Of a stretch of DNA of 10,525 bases, positions 6,223 through 10,525 are shown one piece after another (the first letter of the stretch is position 1; every line of letters begins with the position of its first letter). The position numbers and the translations under genes were made by a program. The notes beneath the pieces are model-generated. The model searched no databases and was not told the origin of the DNA. It saw nothing but the letters and a program-made list of their open reading frames with translations. The DNA is taken from contig CANEMG010000017.1 in the NCBI GenBank assembly GCA_947428535.1, positions 1 through 10,525 of the forward strand, read 5' to 3'. The DNA comes from an uncultured Clostridium sp. (GTDB lineage Bacteria; Bacillota; Clostridia; TANB77; CAG-508).

Positions 6223-6921
6223 ATGGAGTTTGTTTCAAATGATGGAAAGAATGTAGAAATTGATTTAAAAGGAGAAATATATTTAAGGCATGCAATAAAG
6301 ACTAGATTTATAAAGCAAGGAGATAGCTATATAGAAATTTTTAAAAATTATGTTAGCCCAATATATGAAAAAGGTGATATAATATCAAGTAGTGAAAAGA
6401 TAATTGCATTATGTCAAAATAGAGTAGTACGAAGAGAAGATATAAAAATAAACTTTTGGGCTAAGTTTTTATCAAAGTTTGCTTGTAGAAAAAACAGAGG
6501 AGGATATGGAGTAGGTATGCCTATAAATATGCAATATGCAATTAATAAAGCAGGATTACCTAAAGTTTTATGTGCAAGTATATGTAGTGGGATTACAAAA
6601 TTATTTGGTATAAAAGGAATATTTTATAAAATAGTTGGACAAGAGGTAACAGGGTTAGATGGATTTTATGATGGAGCTTGGAGTGAATATAAAGATATAG
6701 GCATAGAAATACCAGAAAACCCAGATATGGTATGTGATGAAATAAAAGATAGACTAGGTATTAGTATGATGATTGTTGATTCAAATGATTTTGGAAGAGA
6801 AATATTAGGTAAATCTTATGATATAGAATTAAGTAATCAAGATTTAAAAGAGCTTATAAGAGATAATCCTGCAGGACAAGGGCAACAGCAAACACCACTA
6901 ATTTTAATTAGGAAAAAATAA
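6223..6921 (+). CDS. CofE-like (coenzyme F420-0:L-glutamate ligase family) protein
   Basis: A 232-residue soluble protein of the F420 gamma-glutamyl ligase (CofE) type. True CofE adds gamma-linked glutamate to F420-0 using GTP. Family-like stretches seen are GDIISSSEKIIALCQNRVV (about 51-69), YGVGMPINMQYAI, ASICSGITKLFGIKGIFYKIVGQEV (about 118-142), the acidic IPENPD segment, MMIVDSNDFGREILG (about 182-196) and NPAGQGQQQTPLILIRK at the C-terminus. Start: AAGGAGG at 6207-6213, 9 bp before the ATG; an ATG at 6215 is too close. Clostridia generally are not known to make F420, so the substrate may be another molecule. It is 24 bp ahead of a VanY-type carboxypeptidase and behind a six-box regulatory array, which suggests an envelope-related job. 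That function is inference; family membership is fairly secure. Confidence 0.8.
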   Translation: MEFVSNDGKNVEIDLKGEIYLRHAIKTRFIKQGDSYIEIFKNYVSPIYEKGDIISSSEKIIALCQNRVVRREDIKINFWAKFLSKFACRKNRGGYGVGMPINMQYAINKAGLPKVLCASICSGITKLFGIKGIFYKIVGQEVTGLDGFYDGAWSEYKDIGIEIPENPDMVCDEIKDRLGISMMIVDSNDFGREILGKSYDIELSNQDLKELIRDNPAGQGQQQTPLILIRKK

Positions 6922-6945
6922 ATATTTGAAAGAGAAGTGAAACAT

Positions 6946-7740
6946 ATGAGAAAAAAACTTAATAAGAGAAAAATATTTTTATGTTTGTTAATACTATGTT
7001 TTATAGGTGTTTGTGGTTCTATTTGGAACAGAACAGATAAAAAGGGGAATGACATAAATACAAGCATAAATGATAAAGTTTTAGAAATGTATAATGAATC
7101 AAATGAGAAAAATGTAGTAGTAGAAAATAATAATGATTTAAATAATGGACAAGTAGCACAAAATAATAAAAAAGAAATAACAGACTGGAATTTAAAATTA
7201 GTAAATTATGAGAATGTTTTAGCAGAAGATTTTGAAGTGGATTTAACTACTGTAGATAGAAATAGAAAATTTGATTCAAGAGCAGTAGATGATTTAAAGA
7301 AAATGATAAATGATATGAAAAAATCGGGTATTTCAAATGTATGGATACAATCTGCATATAGAAGTGTTTCACGCCAAGAAGAATTGTTTGAAAATAAAGT
7401 TAATCAATATATAAAAGAAGGTAAAACAAGAGAAGAAGCAGAAGAATTAACTTCAATATTAATAAATAGACCAGGAACTAGTGAGCATAATTTGGGGTTA
7501 GCTATAGATTTTAATTATGTTGATTATACTTTTGAAAATGGAGAAGGTTTTAAATGGTTAAAAGAAAATGCAGAAAAATATGGATTTATATTAAGATATT
7601 CTAGAGAAAAGGAAGATATAACACGAGTTGGTTATGAGCCTTGGCATTGGAGATATGTAGGTAGAGAACATGCGACTCGAATAAATGAATTGCATATGTG
7701 TTTAGAAGAATACATAGATTATTTATCTAATGAATTATAA
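6946..7740 (+). CDS. VanY-type (M15B) D-alanyl-D-alanine carboxypeptidase
   Basis: A 264-residue zinc peptidase expected to remove the terminal D-Ala from peptidoglycan stem peptides on the outer face of the membrane. The N-terminal hydrophobic helix (about 10-25, after a KRK stretch) anchors or exports it; the cysteine in FIGVCGS is not a good lipobox. An Asn/Glu-rich linker (about 30-80) follows. The catalytic domain (about 85-250) has substrate-binding QSAYRS (Arg138), zinc ligands His181 and Asp188 in SEHNLGLAIDF, and Glu231/His234 in EPWHWRYVG, all intact. The ATG at 6946 is preferred over the in-frame GTG at 6937 because the GAGAAG at 6932-6937 is spaced for the ATG. It sits in an operon with the CofE-like gene and is presumably induced by the two-component system. 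The setting recalls VanRS-VanY, but no vanHAX genes are present here. Confidence 0.92.
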   Translation: MRKKLNKRKIFLCLLILCFIGVCGSIWNRTDKKGNDINTSINDKVLEMYNESNEKNVVVENNNDLNNGQVAQNNKKEITDWNLKLVNYENVLAEDFEVDLTTVDRNRKFDSRAVDDLKKMINDMKKSGISNVWIQSAYRSVSRQEELFENKVNQYIKEGKTREEAEELTSILINRPGTSEHNLGLAIDFNYVDYTFENGEGFKWLKENAEKYGFILRYSREKEDITRVGYEPWHWRYVGREHATRINELHMCLEEYIDYLSNEL

Positions 7741-7792
7741 AAAGTATAAAATAGTTGCACTACAATATTTATAAAAAATTATAACAAAACTA

Positions 7793-7820
7793 TTGATAAA
7801 AAAATAGATTATGATATAAT
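7793..7820 (+). promoter_or_regulatory. perR-rbr promoter
   Basis: TTGATA (7793-7798) and TATAAT (7815-7820) are 16 bp apart, a near-consensus sigma-A promoter. A palindromic TTATAA-AAAA-TTATAA lies just upstream at 7769-7784. It resembles the two halves of a PerR box (TTATAATnATTATAA) but with one base too many in the middle. Confidence 0.7.
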
Positions 7821-7825
7821 AAACG

Positions 7826-7850
7826 AAAATTAGGAACTAATCCTAGTTTT
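7826..7850 (+). promoter_or_regulatory. 5' leader hairpin of perR
   Basis: AAAATTAGGA (7826-7835) pairs with TCCTAGTTTT (7841-7850) over 10 positions, one of them a U-G wobble, with loop ACTAA. It begins at the expected transcription start and ends directly before the GAGGAG ribosome binding site. It may be a stabilising hairpin or an operator. Confidence 0.45.
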
Positions 7851-7862
7851 GAGGAGATTTTT

Positions 7863-8243
7863 ATGAAAAACTATTCAAGACAGAGAGAAGAAATTATAAA
7901 AGTAATCAAAGAATCTTATAATCATCCAACAGCAGAAGATATTTATATGACAGTAAAAGCTAAAGATCCAGCTGTAAGCAGAAGTACGGTTTATAGAAAC
8001 TTAGGGTTATTAGTAGAAAATAATATAATAAATAAAATATCTATGCAAGTTGGACCAGATAGGTTTGATTATATAAGAGAACCACACAATCATGCAATAT
8101 GTATGAAATGTGGTAAGATTTTTGATTTCGAATATAATTTTGAATATGAAAAAATAAAAGAAAGTGTTTTAGGACAAACGGGTATAGAAATCTCTACATT
8201 GGGAATTGCTATTGAAGGGATATGTAATTCTTGTAAAAAATAA
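7863..8243 (+). CDS. perR: Fur-family peroxide-sensing repressor PerR
   Basis: A 126-residue DNA-binding metalloregulator of the Fur family. The N-terminal winged helix (about 1-68) carries [12 protein letters not shown], and the C-terminal dimerisation domain follows. All five regulatory iron ligands of B. subtilis PerR (His37, Asp85, His91, His93, Asp104) are found at a constant offset as His21, Asp69, His75, His77 and Asp88. Asp rather than Glu at the last position is a PerR-like choice. The structural zinc site is Cys80, Cys83, Cys121 and Cys124. The N-terminus is about 16 residues shorter than in B. subtilis PerR but lacks nothing essential. Iron-bound PerR represses peroxide-defence genes until metal-catalysed oxidation of its histidines. 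Rubrerythrin follows after 22 bp, so the pair forms an operon that is probably self-controlled. Start: GAGGAG 7 bp before the ATG. Confidence 0.9.
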   Translation: MKNYSRQREEIIKVIKESYNHPTAEDIYMTVKAKDPAVSRSTVYRNLGLLVENNIINKISMQVGPDRFDYIREPHNHAICMKCGKIFDFEYNFEYEKIKESVLGQTGIEISTLGIAIEGICNSCKK

Positions 8244-8265
8244 AAAATTTAGGAGGAATGAAAAA

Positions 8266-8808
8266 ATGCCAGAATTAAGAGGTACAAAAACAGAGCAAAA
8301 TTTAAGAGAAGCTTTTTCAGGAGAATCTCAAGCAAGAAACAAATATACTTATTTTGCAAGTAAAGCCAAAGCAGAAGGATATGAGCAAATAGCAGCTATT
8401 TTCTTAGAAACAGCTGAAAATGAAAAAGAACATGCAAAAATGTGGTTCAAATTATTAGAAGGTGGAGAACTTCACTCAACAGCAGAAAACTTAGTATCAG
8501 CAGCACAAGGTGAGAATTTCGAATGGACTGATATGTATGATAGAATGGCTAAAGAAGCTAAAGAAGAAGGATTTGATAAAATTGCTTACTTATTTGAAGA
8601 AGTAGCAAAAATAGAAAAAGAACATGAAGAAAGATACAAAAAATTATTAGAAAATGTAGAAGATGGACTAGTATTTAGTAGAGATGGAGATAAAATATGG
8701 AAATGTAGAAATTGTGGACATATCTGTATTGGAAAACAAGCTCCAGAAGTTTGTCCAGTATGTGCACATCCTAAAGCATTTTTCGAAATAAAAGCAGAAA
8801 ATTACTAA
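8266..8808 (+). CDS. rbr: Rubrerythrin
   Basis: A 180-residue cytoplasmic non-haem iron peroxidase that reduces hydrogen peroxide in anaerobes. The N-terminal ferritin-like four-helix domain (about 1-135) shows the diiron Glu residues in the paired motifs [13 protein letters not shown] and [10 protein letters not shown], and again in [13 protein letters not shown]. The C-terminal rubredoxin-like domain has four cysteines, CRNCGHIC with CPVCAHP, holding the FeS4 iron. The start is the ATG at 8266, 9 bp after AGGAGG (8251-8256). An in-frame extension upstream to 8206 overlaps perR and lacks family sequence. It is the second gene of the perR operon, closed by a strong terminator. Confidence 0.96.
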   Translation: MPELRGTKTEQNLREAFSGESQARNKYTYFASKAKAEGYEQIAAIFLETAENEKEHAKMWFKLLEGGELHSTAENLVSAAQGENFEWTDMYDRMAKEAKEEGFDKIAYLFEEVAKIEKEHEERYKKLLENVEDGLVFSRDGDKIWKCRNCGHICIGKQAPEVCPVCAHPKAFFEIKAENY

Positions 8809-8833
8809 AATTTTCAAATTTTAGAATAAAAAG

Positions 8834-8868
8834 AGACACTTTTAAATATTAAAGTGTCTTCTTTTTTT
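8834..8868. terminator. Rho-independent terminator after rubrerythrin, probably bidirectional
   Basis: AGACACTTT (8834-8842) pairs perfectly with AAAGTGTCT (8851-8859), and seven T residues (8862-8868) follow shortly after. Five A residues (8828-8832) precede the left arm, giving a T-run for the minus-strand gene that ends at 8892, so the hairpin can serve both converging genes. Confidence 0.85.
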
Positions 8869-8891
8869 ATATTAGTTTACTACTACTACAA

Positions 8892-9131
8892 CTATTGACA
8901 ACCTAAATAGTTTTCAAAAAAGATGGCATATATTATTGATGATATACCCAAAAATAAACCTGTTCTGAAAATTATAATACTAGCTTCAAATAAATACATT
9001 GATATGTAATATGTATTATATGTCCAAAGAGTAAAAATTCCAATTAAACATATAAAAAATGAAATTAGCAAACTTATACTAACTAATTTTTTAATTTTTT
9101 TACTTTTAATTTTTATATTAAAACTATCCAT
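8892..9131 (-). CDS. Small two-helix membrane protein, hypothetical
   Basis: A 79-residue protein of unknown function. A basic N-terminus (KIKSKKIKK) precedes two hydrophobic helices at about residues 16-36 and 44-70, joined by an aromatic loop (WTYNTYYIS), so both ends are probably cytoplasmic. Support for reality comes from an AAAGGAG site 9 bp before the ATG, typical membrane-protein composition and a bidirectional terminator directly after it. It is convergent with rubrerythrin and on the same strand as rpsT, but separated from rpsT by a terminator, so it needs its own promoter, which I could not locate clearly. No family recognised. Confidence 0.7.
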   Translation of the reverse strand: MDSFNIKIKSKKIKKLVSISLLISFFICLIGIFTLWTYNTYYISMYLFEASIIIFRTGLFLGISSIIYAIFFENYLGCQ

Positions 9132-9308
9132 TGATCATATCTCCTTTGTTTAATTGATAATTCTATGATAACACTTTAAAGAGAGTAAAACAAATGAAAA
9201 TATTGGTAAAAGTGTGGATATTTTAAAGGAAATGGTATTGATAAAGAACTGTTTATAACAAAGGAATAGATGATAATAGACTACTTGTGAAGGTAGTTAA
9301 TAGCAAAA

Positions 9309-9346
9309 ATATAGGACTACAGTTTAATGCAGTCCTATATTTTTTT
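9309..9346. terminator. Strong hairpin terminator in the rpsT downstream gap
   Basis: ATATAGGACT (9309-9318) pairs perfectly with AGTCCTATAT (9331-9340), followed by a run of seven T. Five A residues on the other side (9305-9309) give a T-run on the minus strand, so it can terminate rpsT. The better T-run, however, is on the plus strand, where no gene precedes it: the 177 bases between 9132 and 9308 hold no supported gene on either strand. Confidence 0.8.
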
Positions 9347-9400
9347 ATTAATCCACTAAAGTGGTAAACTTCAAAAATTACGTAAAGTATTATAAATTTA

Positions 9401-9664
9401 TTATTTTAAAGTATTTAATTTTTTTGCTAAATTTGATTTTTTTCTAGAAGCTGTATTTGCTTTTAAAACACCTTTTGTGCAAGCTTGGTCTATTTTTTTA
9501 ATTGCTTCTTTAAAAGCTTCTTCAGCTTTTGATTTATTTCCTTCTGCTACAGCAGCTTCGAATGCTTTGATAGCTGTTTTGTAAGCAGATTTTATCATAT
9601 TATTTTGTAATGTTTTTTTCTCAATAACACTAACTCTTTTTATAGCTGATTTAATGTTTGGCAT
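9401..9664 (-). CDS. rpsT: 30S ribosomal protein S20
   Basis: An 87-residue lysine- and alanine-rich protein of the usual S20 length and pattern: MPNIKSAIKRV at the start, internal helix KSAYKTAIKAFEAAV, then GVLKANTASRKKSNLAKKLN, the conserved C-terminal signature. It binds 16S rRNA early in 30S subunit assembly. Start: AGGAGGTGC ribosome binding site about 10 bp before the ATG. It is a single-gene unit transcribed away from rpiB and probably ended by the hairpin at 9309-9346. The AT-rich gap upstream (9665-9912) carries the divergent promoters; the rpsT promoter itself was not pinned down. Confidence 0.97.
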   Translation of the reverse strand: MPNIKSAIKRVSVIEKKTLQNNMIKSAYKTAIKAFEAAVAEGNKSKAEEAFKEAIKKIDQACTKGVLKANTASRKKSNLAKKLNTLK

Positions 9665-9852
9665 ATATTTTGCACCTCCTCTTATTCACAAAGTAAATTT
9701 TCTTCAAATATTTTAACATGGATGCATTTAAAAATCAAGGGTTTTCTAAAAAAATATAAAAAAGCTTATGTTTAATGATTAATTATCAATATAAAGGATA
9801 ATTAAATTAGATTTTTTTCACAGAAAATTCACATTTTTGGATTAGAATAATA

Positions 9853-9881
9853 TTGTATTATAGAAAATTCTATGATATAGT
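9853..9881 (+). promoter_or_regulatory. rpiB promoter with palindrome in the spacer
   Basis: TTGTAT (9853-9858) and TATAGT (9876-9881) are exactly 17 bp apart. Inside the spacer lies ATAGAA-AA-TTCTAT (9860-9873), a 6-2-6 palindrome that could be an operator, though AT-richness makes such palindromes less surprising. Confidence 0.5.
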
Positions 9882-9912
9882 GAGTGCAAATAAAACCAAG
9901 GAGGAATAAGTG

Positions 9913-10359
9913 ATGATAGCTATAGGTTGTGATCATGGAGGATATAAACTAAAAGAAGAAATAAAAAAATATTTAGATGAATTAAGTATAGAGTACAAAG
10001 ATTTTGGAACTTATAATGAAGAAAGGACAGATCATCCAATATATGCAAAAGAAGTAACAAAATCAGTTCAAAGTAAAGAATGTGAAAAAGGAATTCTAAT
10101 TTGTACATCTGGTGCTGGAATGGCGATAGATGCAAATAAATTTAAAGGAATTAGATGTGCTGTATGTCATAATGAAAAAGCAGCAAAACAAGCAAAAGAG
10201 CATTTAGATGTAAATATATTAGCCTTGCCAGGAGGAGACTTAAATATTAGCCAAGCAGTTCAAATTATAAGAACTTGGATAGCTTCAGAATTTTTAGGTG
10301 GAAGATATTTAGAAAGATTACAAATGATAGAAAAAATAGAAAATGAGAATATGAAATAG
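9913..10359 (+). CDS. rpiB: RpiB/LacAB-family sugar-phosphate isomerase (ribose-5-phosphate isomerase B)
   Basis: A 148-residue cytoplasmic isomerase of the RpiB/LacAB fold, which interconverts ribose 5-phosphate and ribulose 5-phosphate in the pentose phosphate pathway. Seen: the CDHGG motif (6-10), active-site Cys64 in GILICTSGAGM followed by DANKFKGIRCAVC, and the C-terminal GGRYLERLQMIEKIE tail. Two places differ from the common form: the GTGIG-like loop reads TSGAG, and the HN-x-A/P-N segment reads HLDVN (97-101), followed by LPGG instead of LGAR. The basic function therefore looks kept but the substrate might be shifted. The ATG at 9913 is taken as the start, 8 bp after AAGGAGG; a GTG at 9910 is also possible. 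The TagO/WecA-type gene begins 12 bp downstream. Confidence 0.88.
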   Translation: MIAIGCDHGGYKLKEEIKKYLDELSIEYKDFGTYNEERTDHPIYAKEVTKSVQSKECEKGILICTSGAGMAIDANKFKGIRCAVCHNEKAAKQAKEHLDVNILALPGGDLNISQAVQIIRTWIASEFLGGRYLERLQMIEKIENENMK

Positions 10360-10371
10360 AGGAGAAACATT

Positions 10372-10525
10372 ATGTGGGGAGATATAGCAATAGCTTTTCT
10401 AATAGCGTTTATGACAGCATTTATGGCAACGCCACATACAATAAATTTAGCAAAAAGAGTAGGAGCAGTGGACACCCCAAAAGATGAAAGGCGAGTTAAT
10501 AAAATTACAATGCCTAGACTTGGTG
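10372..10525 (+). CDS. tagO: UDP-GlcNAc:undecaprenyl-phosphate GlcNAc-1-phosphate transferase (WecA/TagO), 5' part
   Basis: The first 51 codons of a membrane glycosyltransferase; the rest lies beyond the window. Residues about 4-22 form the first membrane helix (IAIAFLIAFMTAFMATPH). The cytoplasmic segment NLAKRVGAVDTPKDERRVNK with ITMPRLGG is characteristic of the WecA/TagO/MraY-like family: the VDxP-x-x-RR-x-H/N-x-x-P-x-P/LGG signature. These enzymes load GlcNAc-1-phosphate on undecaprenyl phosphate to begin wall teichoic acid or polysaccharide synthesis. Start: AGAGGAG (10358-10364) overlapping the rpiB stop, 7 bp before the ATG, so it is probably in one transcript with rpiB. Confidence 0.88.
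   Translation, partial: MWGDIAIAFLIAFMTAFMATPHTINLAKRVGAVDTPKDERRVNKITMPRLG

Noticed and set aside
7769..7784. TTATAA-AAAA-TTATAA upstream of perR as a PerR box
   Set aside because: The PerR consensus needs 3 bp between the TTATAA blocks, and here there are 4; in such AT-rich DNA the pattern is easily met by chance. Kept only as a remark under the promoter.
9353..9364. CCACTAAAGTGG palindrome downstream of rpsT
   Set aside because: Only 5-bp arms with no T-run or neighbouring promoter elements; most likely chance.
9172..9367. Possible remnant of a frameshifted gene on the plus strand (pieces such as NENIGKSVDILKEMV and KGIDDNRLLVKVVNSKNIG in different frames)
   Set aside because: The pieces are short, lack starts and ribosome binding sites, match no family I recognise, and the second runs through the terminator hairpin.
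1..10525. CRISPR arrays, tRNA or rRNA genes, insertion sequences with terminal repeats
   Set aside because: No regularly spaced repeats of CRISPR length, no cloverleaf with a GTTCRANNC arm and no transposase other than the recombinase were found on either strand.

Overview
The window is very AT-rich, with short intergenic gaps, GGAGG-type ribosome binding sites and AAA/ATA/GAA-heavy codon use. Together with a PerR-rubrerythrin pair, VanY-type and M15 cell-wall peptidases, a TagO/WecA-type transferase and a large serine recombinase, this points to an anaerobic low-GC Firmicute of the class Clostridia, probably a gut lineage. No species can be named from the sequence.

Layout. Bases 1 to about 1962 are the terminal part of an integrated mobile element: a small accessory ORF, then a large serine recombinase whose 3' end runs into a host gene. 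The host gene (about 1951-2328, minus) is the N-terminal part of a secreted-type M15 peptidase. It is cut off just before its last zinc-ligand motif, so the junction near 1955-1965 is probably one attachment half-site of the element. Next, on the minus strand, is a short-chain dehydrogenase (2432-3121). Its promoter is covered by a 17+17 bp palindrome. Divergent from it is an operon of an OmpR-family response regulator, a sensor kinase and a membrane-anchored protein that starts with TTG (3238-6146). A second transcription unit follows, made of a CofE-like gamma-glutamyl ligase homologue and a VanY-type D,D-carboxypeptidase (6223-7740). Then come perR-rbr (7863-8808), a small two-helix membrane protein (minus), rpsT (minus), and rpiB followed by the start of a TagO/WecA-type gene (plus, cut by the window edge).

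How it fits together. The clearest non-coding signal is an array of six TACA-centred repeats at an exact 11-bp period (6122-6187) in front of the ligase/carboxypeptidase unit. Two copies of the same box precede the response-regulator gene. In both promoters the last TACA begins exactly 13 bp before the -10 hexamer. This is the geometry expected for an OmpR/PhoP-type regulator, so I infer that the two-component system regulates itself and switches on the ligase-VanY pair: a self-contained cell-envelope response module. The second point of interest is that the recombinase-bearing element splits a peptidoglycan hydrolase gene. Precise excision would restore that gene, which raises the possibility of a regulated intervening element. 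The rest (perR-rbr, rpsT, rpiB-tagO) is ordinary chromosomal content.
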